Below are positions 1 to 8,056 of a stretch of 64,000 nt of DNA, in pieces. The notes beneath the pieces were generated by a model that was not told the DNA's origin, searched no databases, and saw only the letters and a list, made by a program, of their open reading frames with translations. Both the position numbers and the translations under genes were made by a program. The stretch covers positions 34,081 to 98,080 of the forward strand of contig CALWUI010000019.1 of NCBI GenBank assembly GCA_944384705.1, written 5' to 3'. Within the stretch, counting starts at the first letter, position 1. Each line of letters opens with the position of its first letter. The DNA is from an uncultured Clostridia bacterium (lineage in GTDB: Bacteria > Bacillota > Clostridia > Oscillospirales > Acutalibacteraceae).

Positions 1-1
1 C

Positions 2-217
2 TTAATTTCGGAAGCTGGAATAATTATCCGTATAAAAGCTGATTCAATTAGAGTTTGTTCTAGACCATCTAAGGGCGTGCGCGTAATGAAAATTGCAGAA
101 GACAATAAGATAGTTGCTGTTGCCAGCGTTCCACATGAGGATGAAGATACCGGTTTTGAGCCAAGTTCAGAAGTTCCGGATGATTCTTCTGAAACCAGCA
201 GCGATATGCAAGAGTAA
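2..217 (+). CDS. gyrA: DNA gyrase subunit A, C-terminal end (partial)
   Basis: The open frame entering from the left edge encodes the last 71 residues of a GyrA-like protein. It starts LISEAGIIIRIKADSIRV, passes through SKGVRVMKI, and ends in an acidic Ser/Glu/Asp-rich tail. That is the last beta-pinwheel blade of the GyrA C-terminal domain, which wraps DNA during ATP-dependent negative supercoiling; the acidic tail is common in the family. The catalytic tyrosine domain lies outside the window. ParC is an alternative, but the acidic tail and the RVMKI strand fit GyrA better. Stop codon TAA at 215-217. Confidence 0.85.
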   Translation, partial: LISEAGIIIRIKADSIRVCSRPSKGVRVMKIAEDNKIVAVASVPHEDEDTGFEPSSEVPDDSSETSSDMQE

Positions 218-274
218 GTTCAAACCTTTTAACAGAATTTCGCTTTTTTGTTGAAACTTAAGTGTAAGATTCCT

Positions 275-298
275 GCGCCCCGCGGTATAGTGGGGCGC
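275..298 (+). repeat. Conserved-loop hairpin repeat, copy 1
   Basis: Stem GCGCCCC (275-281) pairs with GGGGCGC (292-298) around the 10-nt loop GCGGTATAGT. The same loop, or its G-to-A variant, sits on different stems at 4019, 9572, 16710 and 16741. This copy lies 57 nt after gyrA and reads in the sense direction of that gene. No T-run follows, so it is not by itself a standard terminator. Confidence 0.75.
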
Positions 299-334
299 GA
301 AAAAATGTAGGCTTTTTCGTTAGTCATATTTTGC

Positions 335-380
335 GCGCCCGCGCGCCAAACCTAATCCTTTGGCGCATGGGCGCTTTTCA
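335..380 (+). terminator. Nested GC-rich hairpin with T-tail after gyrA
   Basis: Outer stem GCGCCC (335-340) / GGGCGC (369-374) encloses inner stem GCGCCAAA (343-350) / TTTGGCGC (359-366), separated by a 2x2 internal loop, with an 8-nt apical loop. TTTTC follows. It lies between gyrA and rpe and probably terminates gyrA transcripts. A second weak hairpin, GAAAAA (299-304) with TTTTTC (313-318), precedes it. Confidence 0.55.
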
Positions 381-409
381 GCCAGAAAAAAGGAGAGAAT
401 TAGATAAAA

Positions 410-1048
410 ATGAAAGTAGCTCCATCGATCTTGTCAAGCGACTTTTCGCAACTGGGTAAAGAGATAAAAAGAATAACAGAGGCAGGTGCCGATTATATTC
501 ACATAGACGTAATGGACGGAGTTTTTGTAGAAAATATAACAATCGGCCCATGCGTAGTTGCAGCTATAAGAAAGCTTACAGAAGTACCGTTTGACGTGCA
601 TTTGATGATAACAGATCCGGCAAGGTATATAAAGGCATTTGCAGAAGCTGGTGCAGATATAATTACGTTTCACGTAGAAGCAGCCCAAAATGTAGTTGAG
701 ACAATAAATATTATAAAGTCGTATGGAAAAAAGGTTGGGCTTTCGATAAAGCCTAAAACATCCGTAGAAGAAATAATAAAATATTTAAAGTTAATAGATT
801 TAGTCCTTGTTATGACGGTTGAGCCAGGGTTTGGCGGACAAAAATTCATGTTCGATATGATGAAAAAGGTAAAAAGCTTAAAAAAAGAAATTCAAGCCAA
901 AAATTTGAATACTTTGATAGAGGTGGATGGAGGAATAAACGAAAAAACAGCGCAAATTGCAGCAAGTAACGGAGCAGATATCTGCGTAGCCGGAACAAGC
1001 ATTTTTAAAAGTGCAGATATAAAACAAGCGATAGAAAATTTAAGATAA
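410..1048 (+). CDS. rpe: Ribulose-phosphate 3-epimerase
   Basis: The 212-residue protein has the normal length of a ribulose-5-phosphate 3-epimerase, a cytosolic TIM-barrel enzyme that interconverts ribulose 5-phosphate and xylulose 5-phosphate in the pentose phosphate pathway. Metal-ligand positions are present: H31 and D33 in HIDVMDG, H64 in DVHLM and D173 in VDGGIN. The phosphate loop VEPGFGGQKF is at about 138-147. The ATG follows an AAGGAG sequence at a somewhat long spacing. The gene stands alone between gyrA and a convergent mecA-like gene; the usual Bacillota neighbours rsgA and thiN are absent. Identification is secure. Confidence 0.97.
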   Translation: MKVAPSILSSDFSQLGKEIKRITEAGADYIHIDVMDGVFVENITIGPCVVAAIRKLTEVPFDVHLMITDPARYIKAFAEAGADIITFHVEAAQNVVETINIIKSYGKKVGLSIKPKTSVEEIIKYLKLIDLVLVMTVEPGFGGQKFMFDMMKKVKSLKKEIQAKNLNTLIEVDGGINEKTAQIAASNGADICVAGTSIFKSADIKQAIENLR

Positions 1049-1071
1049 TAACCAGAATTTTAATAATAAAA

Positions 1072-1106
1072 AGCTCTCAGCAAGACGAAAAATCCAACTG
1101 AGAGCT
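1072..1106. terminator. Bidirectional terminator between rpe and mecA
   Basis: Stem AGCTCTCAG (1072-1080) pairs with CTGAGAGCT (1098-1106). On the minus strand it is followed by TTTTTATTATT, a good intrinsic terminator for the mecA-like gene. On the plus strand the downstream sequence is A/T-rich and it may also end rpe. Confidence 0.75.
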
Positions 1107-1122
1107 AAAATTAAATTTTGGT

Positions 1123-1704
1123 TTAAACAACAAGATACTTACCAAATTCTTTAACGGCGTTGTCTTTGATAATAACGTTACCTTTTTCAAAAACTCTAGC
1201 GGCAACAATAGAAGTTTTTCCGACGAGCTGACCGTATTCGCTTATGATTGCCAAAAGATTTGAGGAGATAGAACCATTGACGTAGAGAATAACATAATAA
1301 GAGTTGTTAAACTCAATGATAGAACTATTTATAAAATTGAAGTTTTTATTATAAATGCGCTCAATAAAAGCAAGGAGAGAATCAGAATTTTTAAAGAAAA
1401 ATGTAAACGGTTTGGACTGAGTTTTAATTTTATAAATTTTTCGAGACTTATTATTTTTTTTGTTAGAGAGAAGTGTTATAAGAACAAAACAGCCATTTGT
1501 TTGCGGAATAGCTTCGATTAAAAGCTTTTTGTTAGAACTAGAAAATCCTATTTCGGATTCTGCTCGAGCCAAAATATTTTTAATAATTTCTCTAGAATAA
1601 TCATTTTTCCAATCTAGCTGTTTAAAAGAAATATCTAAAAAATCCATATCCTCGTGCGAAAGGGCAATTAATAAGCGTTTTTCGTCAATCTTATCCAAAA
1701 TCAT
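1123..1704 (-). CDS. mecA: MecA-like adaptor protein
   Basis: The 193-residue protein resembles the MecA/YpbH adaptor family, which delivers substrates to the ClpC unfoldase for ClpCP degradation (ComK control in Bacillus; broader stress roles in other Bacillota). The N-terminal part has the family pattern DKIDEKRLLIALSHEDMDFL. A LLIEAIPQTNGCFVLITLL segment at about 60-78 is typical, followed by a Lys/Asn-rich linker and a C-terminal domain ending in EFGKYLVV. AGGAGGGGGG precedes the ATG. It is more divergent than Bacillus MecA, especially in the linker, so substrate specificity cannot be inferred. It is monocistronic, with a terminator shared with rpe. Confidence 0.8.
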   Translation of the reverse strand: MILDKIDEKRLLIALSHEDMDFLDISFKQLDWKNDYSREIIKNILARAESEIGFSSSNKKLLIEAIPQTNGCFVLITLLSNKKNNKSRKIYKIKTQSKPFTFFFKNSDSLLAFIERIYNKNFNFINSSIIEFNNSYYVILYVNGSISSNLLAIISEYGQLVGKTSIVAARVFEKGNVIIKDNAVKEFGKYLVV

Positions 1705-1863
1705 GACGAGCCCCCCCTCCTGAAAAAATAAAAGTATCTTAATAATATAATATTATATGCAGAGCAAGTGTGCAAGTGGATATTGCAGGATGGGTGGATT
1801 TACTTGTGATTTTTTATAAAAATAGTAAGTTTTGCATAAATTTATCACAAATGCGGCCGTTTC

Positions 1864-1892
1864 TTGACAAAAAATAAAATAAATAGTAAAAT
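1864..1892 (+). promoter_or_regulatory. Sigma-A promoter for the 1941 gene
   Basis: TTGACA (1864-1869), a 17-nt spacer and TAAAAT (1887-1892) form a near-consensus promoter 49 nt before the ATG at 1941. The next gene at 2412 has no comparable promoter in the short gap and may be co-transcribed. Confidence 0.8.
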
Positions 1893-1940
1893 AAATTTTG
1901 ATTTTGTAAGTATTTTTAATTTTAAGTTAGGAGTTTTTTT

Positions 1941-2366
1941 ATGATTTTTGAGGGTTTGTTTGGCCTTGGTATGATAAATATTTTGAGTGGAATCCTCTAT
2001 AAGGTGTTCTTGTGTATGGCTGTGTATAAGGATGCAAAAGAGCACGACGATAAAAATGCAGTTTTGTGGACAATTTTAGTCGCTTTTTTTGGCTTGATTC
2101 CCACAGTTATTTATTTGATTTTTAGATTTCAAAAAGAAAAAGAATTTATTAGATGTCCGCACTGCGGAAAAATGATATCAAAAAAATATCCGGTGTGCAT
2201 GTTTTGCAAAGAGCCTATAAATAATTCAAGTCAGGAAGCTTTTGTTAGCGAAGAAGTAAAAAAATATTTGGTTATTGCAGGAGTGCTTTTTATTATAAGA
2301 TTAATAGTTAGCAATCTTATAAGTCTATCTGGCGCAAGACAAGGTGTAACCTTCAATCTTTTTTAA
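1941..2366 (+). CDS. Small membrane protein with a zinc ribbon
   Basis: The 141-residue protein has two N-terminal hydrophobic segments (about 5-27 and 40-62), then a four-cysteine ribbon (RCPHCGK, about 71-77, and VCMFCKE, about 86-92), and a third hydrophobic segment near 108-128. The layout suggests a membrane protein exposing a zinc-binding domain, most likely on the cytoplasmic side. It has its own promoter and a GTTAGGAG ribosome binding site. The function is unknown; the first half resembles generic two-helix PLDc_N or DUF-type membrane modules, but not closely enough to name. It precedes a secreted lysozyme-like gene by 45 nt. Confidence 0.65.
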   Translation: MIFEGLFGLGMINILSGILYKVFLCMAVYKDAKEHDDKNAVLWTILVAFFGLIPTVIYLIFRFQKEKEFIRCPHCGKMISKKYPVCMFCKEPINNSSQEAFVSEEVKKYLVIAGVLFIIRLIVSNLISLSGARQGVTFNLF

Positions 2367-2411
2367 TTTTTTAAATAAATATTACAATGTGTATAAAATG
2401 TTGGAGTAAAG

Positions 2412-4004
2412 ATGAAAAAATTTAATTTATGGACAAGTAGATTATTTTTTGCTGTTTTTGTTGGGTTTATTTGCTTTAAAGTAGGTTTTAGCTGTGCTGC
2501 AGAGACAGAATTTGTAGTTTTGCATGAGGGTCAAAGTATTTTTTTAAAAAAAGAATATCTTAATAATGAATCGGCGTTGACCTCAAAAAATAGTGAGGTT
2601 GCGTCGGTTTTTAATGGAATAATAACAGCGCGGTCGGTTGGAGAAACCACCTGTGTTGCCGCAGAAATTGCCGCTGACGGCAATAAAATAGAAAAAACAT
2701 ACAAAATAAAAGTGTTGCCGTCTACTCTCGTACGTAATGTTTTTACTGAACCTAATAATCCAAAACAGGGCGAAAAATTGTCTATTTTTGCGATTACAGA
2801 TAATAATGTGGATAAGGTCAAGTTTTTGATTTCTACCGAAAATAAGCGTCTTGAGATCGACTCTGAAAAGAATTTTTCTTCTGGCAAGGTTGCGGTTCAT
2901 AAAGTGGGATTTGTTTTAAATGATGTAGGATCGTTTAAAGTAAGGCTGAAGGTACAAAAAAACGGTGTATGGAAGCAAGTCGAGAAATTTGACTTCGCAG
3001 GCAAAATTTTAAAAAGGTCGAATGTAGAGCCAGTTGAGTGGCTTGCAAGTGATAAATGCATTGACTATATAAAAGCTAAAGAGGGCTTTAAATCTGAATT
3101 GAGCGCGGATAGTTTTGCTAAGGATGTCTATGATATCGGCTATGGGTCAGTTGTAAAATGTGGCAAGCCGTTTTATGGTAATTTGACGCCAATCGAAGCG
3201 CATGCAGAGCTTACAAATCGGCTGAATAGCGGGAGTTTTTCTAGACGATTAAATGATTTTGTTATAAAAAATAATTTAAATTTTTCGCAGAATGAATTCG
3301 ATGCGCTGTTGAGTTTTACATATAATTTAGGACCAGGCTGGATGAAAAATTCTAAATTACGAAATGTTATATTATCAATAAAAAATACAAAATGGATAAA
3401 CGATAAAAGTGCGACAAGGTCGATAGGAACCGTGATCTCTGATAATGGGCTTCGGTTGCGTGCAGAACCAAATACGCAAAGTAAAGTTTTAACAGTTATG
3501 AGATTTAATGATCAAGTAGAGCTTTTAAGTGCCAATAATAATGGTTGGTATCAGGTTAAAACAGAGCTAGGACAAGTAGGTTTCTGCTTTGCAGAGTTTT
3601 TGTCAGTGAATGAAAATAATTATACAAAAAGTAATATTGCTGTGGTAAATTCAGAAAATGGACTTAGAGTAAGGTGTGAACCAAACACTGTGAGTTCAAT
3701 AATTTCTGTGCTAAAATTTAATGATCAGGTAGAAGTACTGAGCAAAAATTATAACAATTGGTATAAAGTTAGAACAAAATCTGGAGAAGTTGGTTATTGT
3801 TTCGCTCAGTTTTTAACCGTCGATGAACCCGAAAGATCAGACTTTGTCAGTGAATTTTTATCTTATAATAAAGCAGGTGGAATTTTTGTTCGCGGCCTGT
3901 TAAATCGGCGCGTTGAGGAGCTGCAGATGTTTTTGTTCAACGATTATTCTAAAGACGGAGCAAAAAATAAATATGGATTTTGGCTTCCAAAAGAAATAGT
4001 CTAA
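2412..4004 (+). CDS. Secreted GH24-type lysozyme with Ig-like and SH3 domains
   Basis: The 530-residue protein has a signal peptide (1-30) and a Big_2-like Ig domain (about 32-102, with SEVASVFNGIITARSVGETT). A second beta domain follows (about 105-200), then a GH24 lysozyme start with the likely catalytic E224 in KAKEGF and the GYG motif at 243-245. Two SH3b repeats follow at about 338-400 and 407-470, both with the pattern NGLR(L/V)R.EPNT and GYCFA(Q/E)FL. After them comes FVSEFLSYNKAGG and GLLNRRVEEL (495-504), which matches the C-terminal helix of GH24 lysozymes. The catalytic domain therefore appears to be split by the SH3 pair. It should cleave peptidoglycan outside the cell; whether the role is remodelling or antagonism is unknown. 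Confidence 0.8.
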   Translation: MKKFNLWTSRLFFAVFVGFICFKVGFSCAAETEFVVLHEGQSIFLKKEYLNNESALTSKNSEVASVFNGIITARSVGETTCVAAEIAADGNKIEKTYKIKVLPSTLVRNVFTEPNNPKQGEKLSIFAITDNNVDKVKFLISTENKRLEIDSEKNFSSGKVAVHKVGFVLNDVGSFKVRLKVQKNGVWKQVEKFDFAGKILKRSNVEPVEWLASDKCIDYIKAKEGFKSELSADSFAKDVYDIGYGSVVKCGKPFYGNLTPIEAHAELTNRLNSGSFSRRLNDFVIKNNLNFSQNEFDALLSFTYNLGPGWMKNSKLRNVILSIKNTKWINDKSATRSIGTVISDNGLRLRAEPNTQSKVLTVMRFNDQVELLSANNNGWYQVKTELGQVGFCFAEFLSVNENNYTKSNIAVVNSENGLRVRCEPNTVSSIISVLKFNDQVEVLSKNYNNWYKVRTKSGEVGYCFAQFLTVDEPERSDFVSEFLSYNKAGGIFVRGLLNRRVEELQMFLFNDYSKDGAKNKYGFWLPKEIV

Positions 4005-4018
4005 CCCAGAAGAGAACA

Positions 4019-4058
4019 CCCGCGCGGTATAGTGCGGGCGTTAATTTTTGTATTTTTT
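4019..4058 (+). terminator. Conserved-loop hairpin repeat, copy 2, acting as terminator
   Basis: Stem CCCGC (4019-4023) / GCGGG (4034-4038) carries the loop GCGGTATAGT seen in copy 1. TTAATTTTTGTATTTTTTT follows, so this copy looks like a functional intrinsic terminator for the lysozyme-like gene ending at 4004. Confidence 0.75.
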
Positions 4059-4135
4059 TAATACCTATTTTAATATTGTCGGTTTTGAGATATAATCTTC
4101 TTATAGAGAAAATAAAAAAGAAAAGAAGATTTTGC

Positions 4136-5269
4136 ATGCGAGAAATATATTTGGATAACGCAGCGACAACAAAACCCTGTGAAAAAGCCGTAGAAAAGAT
4201 TTTAGAGATGTTAACAATAAAGTATGGAAATCCATCTTCGCTGCACGAAAAAGGCCTAGAGGCAGAAAAAGAAATAGAATTAGCGCGAACACAAGTTGCA
4301 AAAATGTTGAATGCGAATCCAAAAGAAATTTATTTTACCTCCGGAGGAACTGAAGCCAACAATATAGCACTGCTTGGAGGAGCTGAGGCACAAAAAAGAC
4401 GTGGCAAAAAAATCATAACAACAGCGATAGAGCATTCATCGATATATAATTCGGCTATACAGCTCGAAAAATATGGATTTGAAGTTGAATTCTTGCTACC
4501 AAACTCAACAGGAGAGATCTCTGTAAATCAGCTTAGCCGGGCGATAGATTCTAATACAATTTTAGTTAGCGTAATGATGGTAAATAACGAAGTCGGAAGT
4601 ATTTTGCCGGTAGAGAAAATAAAAGATGTTATTAAAGAAAAAAATTCACCTGCAATTTTGCACATAGATGCAGTTCAGGCATTTGGAAAGCTCGAAATAA
4701 ACGTAGAGCGGCTGGGAGTGGATCTGTTAACCATATCGGCGCACAAAATTTATGGTCCAAAAGGTGTAGGTGCACTTTATAAGCGGGATGGAGTAAGGAT
4801 ATCTGCTAGAACTTTTGGAGGAGAACAGCAAAAAAAGTTGCGTCCCGGAACAGAACCAGTGCCGCTAATTGCAGGATTTGGAGCCGCGGTAGAAAAATTA
4901 GTCGAGCAAAAAGATGATAATAAAAAAATAAGCTTTTTGAATCGGTATTTAAGAGAAAAACTTTTAAAGATGGATGATATCATTATAAATTCACCGACAT
5001 CAGCGGCTGAACACATAATTAATTTTTCTACAAACAAAATAAAATCCGAGACGATGCTACATTTTTTGGCCGCCAGAGGAATATATGTTTCGAGCGGATC
5101 AGCTTGTTCTAAGGGCAAAAAAAGTAGAGTTCTGAGTATTATGCAACTTCCTTCAAAAAGAATCGAAACAGCGATCCGGGTTAGTTTTGGCAGAGATAAT
5201 ACTCAGCATGATGTAGATGAATTGTTGGCTGCCTTAAAAGATGGAATTGCGCAGCTGACGCATATATAA
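4136..5269 (+). CDS. Cysteine desulfurase (NifS/IscS family)
   Basis: The 377-residue protein is a class V aminotransferase-fold, PLP-dependent cysteine desulfurase that moves sulfur from cysteine onto its own active-site cysteine. The PLP lysine lies in ISAHKIYGPKGVG, the N-terminus carries YLDNAATTKP, and the mobile catalytic-cysteine loop reads YVSSGSACSKG. The ATG at 4136 is chosen because it yields the canonical start MREIYLDNAATT; an in-frame extension to 3980 would overlap the previous gene and terminator. The partner gene thiI starts 24 nt downstream, so this enzyme most likely supplies sulfur for tRNA 4-thiouridine (NifZ-type role) and possibly thiamine thiazole. Confidence 0.95.
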   Translation: MREIYLDNAATTKPCEKAVEKILEMLTIKYGNPSSLHEKGLEAEKEIELARTQVAKMLNANPKEIYFTSGGTEANNIALLGGAEAQKRRGKKIITTAIEHSSIYNSAIQLEKYGFEVEFLLPNSTGEISVNQLSRAIDSNTILVSVMMVNNEVGSILPVEKIKDVIKEKNSPAILHIDAVQAFGKLEINVERLGVDLLTISAHKIYGPKGVGALYKRDGVRISARTFGGEQQKKLRPGTEPVPLIAGFGAAVEKLVEQKDDNKKISFLNRYLREKLLKMDDIIINSPTSAAEHIINFSTNKIKSETMLHFLAARGIYVSSGSACSKGKKSRVLSIMQLPSKRIETAIRVSFGRDNTQHDVDELLAALKDGIAQLTHI

Positions 5270-5292
5270 ATTGAAAGGAAATTTCTGTAATA

Positions 5293-6465
5293 ATGAAAGA
5301 AGTCATGTTAATAAAGTTGGGCGAGATCGTTTTAAAAGGGTTAAATAAAAAAAACTTTGAAGATAAATTAATAAAAAATATTCGCGAAAAAATAGCAGAG
5401 GTTGGCGAATTTGAGATAAAAATTATGCAGTCTACAATATATTTAATGCCGCAGAACGAAAATGACGTGGACTTTGCTCAGCTGGAGAAAAAAATCAGTA
5501 AGATTTTTGGTATAGCAAGATATACTCGAGCAGCTTGGTGTCAAAAAAATTTAGATTCGATAAAAGAGACGGTGGCAGAATATCTGCAAAAAGAATTACG
5601 TATGGCAAAAACTTTTAAGGTAGAATCAAAGCGTAGTGATAAAAAATTTGAACTAAAATCACCAGAAATCTCCGCAGCAATCGGAGAGCATATTCTGGAG
5701 CGATTTTCAAATTTAAGTGTAGATGTGAATCATCCAGAGATAACGATAATGGTAGAAATAAGAGATTTTGGTGCTTATGTACATGCCGATGCGTTGCCTG
5801 GCGCGGGAGGACTCCCTGTGGGCATGGGAGGACGCGCTGCTGTACTTATTTCTGGAGGAATCGATAGTCCGGTAGCGGCCTGGATGATGGCAAAACGAGG
5901 CGTAGAGTTAGTTGCAATTCATTTTGCAAGTCCGCCATACACTAGCCCTAGAGCAGAACAAAAAGTCGTTGCGCTTTTAAACAAAGTCGCCCAGTTCAGC
6001 GGAAAACTCGAAATGATTACTGTTCCATTCACGCAGATTCAAGAAAAGATAAAATCAAACTGTGCCGAAGACTTTTTTACTATAATTATGAGAAGATTTA
6101 TGATTCAAATCGCTCAAAAACTTGCACAAAAATATCGATGCAAAGCCCTAATAACCGGAGAAAGTTTGGGCCAAGTGGCAAGTCAAACCATCAGTGCCAT
6201 AGCTTGCACAGAAGCAGCCGCGCAAATGCCAGTTTTTAGGCCGTTAATAGGCATGGATAAGGACGAAATAGTAGCAATAGCACGAAAAATCGATACTTTC
6301 GAAACATCCATATTGCCATATGAGGATTGCTGTACCGTATTTACACCTAGACATCCCAAAACAAAGCCCATTTTAAGCGATGTTCAAAAAGAAGAATCCA
6401 AACTCAATTGTAAAGAGCTTGTGAATTTTGCAATTGAAAATATAAAGATAACCAAAATTTTGTAA
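5293..6465 (+). CDS. thiI: tRNA 4-thiouridine synthetase ThiI
   Basis: The 390-residue protein has the ThiI layout: an N-terminal ferredoxin-like region starting EVMLIKLGEIVLKGLN, a THUMP RNA-binding domain (about 60-165) and an adenylating PP-loop domain with LISGGIDSPVAAWMMAKRG (about 183). It adenylates U8 of tRNA and inserts sulfur received as persulfide. It lacks the C-terminal rhodanese domain of E. coli ThiI, as is normal in Bacillota, where the adjacent cysteine desulfurase donates sulfur directly. Spacing and order with that gene indicate an operon. Identification is secure. Confidence 0.97.
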   Translation: MKEVMLIKLGEIVLKGLNKKNFEDKLIKNIREKIAEVGEFEIKIMQSTIYLMPQNENDVDFAQLEKKISKIFGIARYTRAAWCQKNLDSIKETVAEYLQKELRMAKTFKVESKRSDKKFELKSPEISAAIGEHILERFSNLSVDVNHPEITIMVEIRDFGAYVHADALPGAGGLPVGMGGRAAVLISGGIDSPVAAWMMAKRGVELVAIHFASPPYTSPRAEQKVVALLNKVAQFSGKLEMITVPFTQIQEKIKSNCAEDFFTIIMRRFMIQIAQKLAQKYRCKALITGESLGQVASQTISAIACTEAAAQMPVFRPLIGMDKDEIVAIARKIDTFETSILPYEDCCTVFTPRHPKTKPILSDVQKEESKLNCKELVNFAIENIKITKIL

Positions 6466-6480
6466 AAAAAGGGGTTCATT

Positions 6481-7395
6481 ATGAAATTTCTAAAGAATTC
6501 TGATAAATTAAGGAAAATAATCTTTGCATTGAGCACAATAGTTTTTGTCACATCACTGGCAATAATAATTAATCTCTGTTTTATTGAGCCTCACAAAAAT
6601 AGCGAGACGATGCGAGAAATTGAGGATGTTTACTACGGAGACGAAGAAGCGGAAACTGATAGAGGCAATCTGGAGGATTTGTTGGCTATAAATAGCGACA
6701 TAAAAGGATGGATAAAAATAAATGATACACTCATAAATTATCCGGTGCTGCAGTCGGAAGATACCGATTCTACTTATTATTTATACCGTAACTATAAAAA
6801 AAATAGTAGCGGTTTTGGCAGCATATTTTTAGATTCTCTCTGCGATATCGATGAACCATCTAAAAACCTCATATTGTATGGTCATAATATGCGTGATGGA
6901 AGTATGTTCGGAAATTTGTTAAAATACGATAAGCTTGATTTTTATAAAGAGCATCCGACTATAATTTTTGATACAACCGCAGAACAGGCCGATTGGAAGA
7001 TTATTTCGATCTTTAAAACAAATACACTAGAATCGCAGGGTGAAATTTTTAATTACTTGAAGATCGATTTTGCAAATGACGAGGATTTCTTAGATTTTAT
7101 TTATGATGTGAAAATTCGTTCACTTATTGAGACTCCGGTGGATATTTCTAGAAACGACAGCTTGATAACTCTATCAACCTGCTCGTATGAGTTGGATGAT
7201 TTTAGAACGGTTGTAGTTGCAAGAAAAGTCCGCGAGGGGGAGAATCAAGGTGTTGCCGTTCAAAATGCTGTGCTAAATGAAAATCCGCTCATGCCCAAAG
7301 GTTATTATACTAGATATGGCGGTGAGCCTCCAGAAATTAACGGTTTTGAAAAAGATTTAGCCGACGGTAAGCTAAATTGGTATATCGACCCGTAA
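6481..7395 (+). CDS. srtB: Class B sortase
   Basis: The 304-residue protein has a short cytoplasmic N-terminus, one membrane anchor (about 12-34) and an extracellular sortase domain. The catalytic triad is visible: H135 in LYGHNM, C234 in LSTCSY and R242 in DDFRTVVVAR. The region MRDGSMFGNLLKYD is typical of SrtB enzymes, which attach NPQTN-like substrates to the wall. It starts 15 nt after thiI with GGGG as part of a weak ribosome binding site, so it may be co-transcribed. No obvious sortase substrate is adjacent. A proline/glycine-rich tail of about 45 residues after the barrel is unusual but not diagnostic. Confidence 0.92.
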   Translation: MKFLKNSDKLRKIIFALSTIVFVTSLAIIINLCFIEPHKNSETMREIEDVYYGDEEAETDRGNLEDLLAINSDIKGWIKINDTLINYPVLQSEDTDSTYYLYRNYKKNSSGFGSIFLDSLCDIDEPSKNLILYGHNMRDGSMFGNLLKYDKLDFYKEHPTIIFDTTAEQADWKIISIFKTNTLESQGEIFNYLKIDFANDEDFLDFIYDVKIRSLIETPVDISRNDSLITLSTCSYELDDFRTVVVARKVREGENQGVAVQNAVLNENPLMPKGYYTRYGGEPPEINGFEKDLADGKLNWYIDP

Positions 7396-7423
7396 ATTTA
7401 ATTCATTATATATAAAATAAAAG

Positions 7424-7453
7424 CCTCCAAAAGATAAGAAAATCTCTTGGAGG
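7424..7453. terminator. Bidirectional terminator after srtB
   Basis: CCTCCAA (7424-7430) pairs with TTGGAGG (7447-7453), with an inner AAGAT/ATCT extension. On the minus strand CTTTTATTTTAT follows, so it can also end the transcript of the convergent small membrane gene at 7542-7856. Confidence 0.7.
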
Positions 7454-7541
7454 TTAATCTATATCAAGCGAAGCCTCTGCGCAGCGTCCGCTTTATTATA
7501 TTATGTGATATTTTAGGTTTTGTTACGCCAGGAAGTTCTTG

Positions 7542-7856
7542 TTATTTTTCACCATTTGGTGAGAGTTCTTTTTCTTGTTCAGCCTTTTTACTGCTAAATA
7601 GCTGCCCTTTTTTGTACCGATATAATGTCATTACGACATATATGCCTAAAATTAAACATCCGAAGTTGTGTATCGCAGACATTCCATTAAATTTGGGCCA
7701 GACCTCTGTTATAATAAAGTCTGCCAGAGTATAAAAACCTTCAAACAAAAAGAAAAATGATAACGATCGATACATCGGAAAATTACGGAGTTCTTCTGTG
7801 AAAAAAATAGTAGTTATAGCTAAAAATAATATAGATAAAATGACTGCTATCCACAT
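7542..7856 (-). CDS. Small membrane protein, unknown function
   Basis: The 104-residue protein has three predicted membrane segments (about 2-20, 28-50 and 62-80) and a Lys/Glu-rich cytoplasmic tail ending in SPNGEK. A strong AAGGAGG sits at the right distance before the ATG, supporting it as a real gene. No family is recognised. It lies downstream of the cloverleaf element at 7891-8019 and of the YabE-like gene, on the same strand, and may be read from the same transcript. Confidence 0.65.
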   Translation of the reverse strand: MWIAVILSILFLAITTIFFTEELRNFPMYRSLSFFFLFEGFYTLADFIITEVWPKFNGMSAIHNFGCLILGIYVVMTLYRYKKGQLFSSKKAEQEKELSPNGEK

Positions 7857-7890
7857 GTTTTATGCCTCCTTATAATTTATCTGCTTAAGC

Positions 7891-8019
7891 GGGGCCGCCG
7901 CCCTGGGCATCTTGCCCAGGGCCCGAATTCAATGAACATTCTGATTTTATACAAAATAGTGTAAACTCATTGAATTCGGGTGCGTGAGAAAATTAATTTT
8001 CTCACGCGGCGGCGGCCCC
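7891..8019. other. Cloverleaf inverted-repeat element A
   Basis: Almost every base is accounted for by four helices. A closing stem of 12 bp pairs GGGGCCGCCGCC (7891-7902) with 8008-8019. Arm 1 pairs CTGGGCA (7903-7909) with TGCCCAG (7913-7919), loop 3 nt. Arm 2 pairs CCCGAATTCAATGA (7922-7935) with 7967-7980, loop 31 nt. Arm 3 is a perfect 26-bp palindrome (GCGTGAGAAAATT, 7982-7994, and its complement). It lies between two minus-strand genes and encodes no plausible protein. A second element with the same architecture and unrelated sequence is at 10725-10856. Confidence 0.85.
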
Positions 8020-8056
8020 GAAAAAATTAAACAGCAGCAAATTCATAAAAAACAGA

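Noticed and set aside
7447..7734. Plus-strand ORF of 95 codons opposite the small membrane gene
   Set aside because: It starts inside the terminator hairpin, has no ribosome binding site and is antisense to a better-supported gene with AAGGAGG.
7891..8019. Retron msr-msd or IS200/IS605 end as explanation for the cloverleaf
   Set aside because: No reverse transcriptase or TnpA gene lies nearby, and the four-helix plan does not match either.
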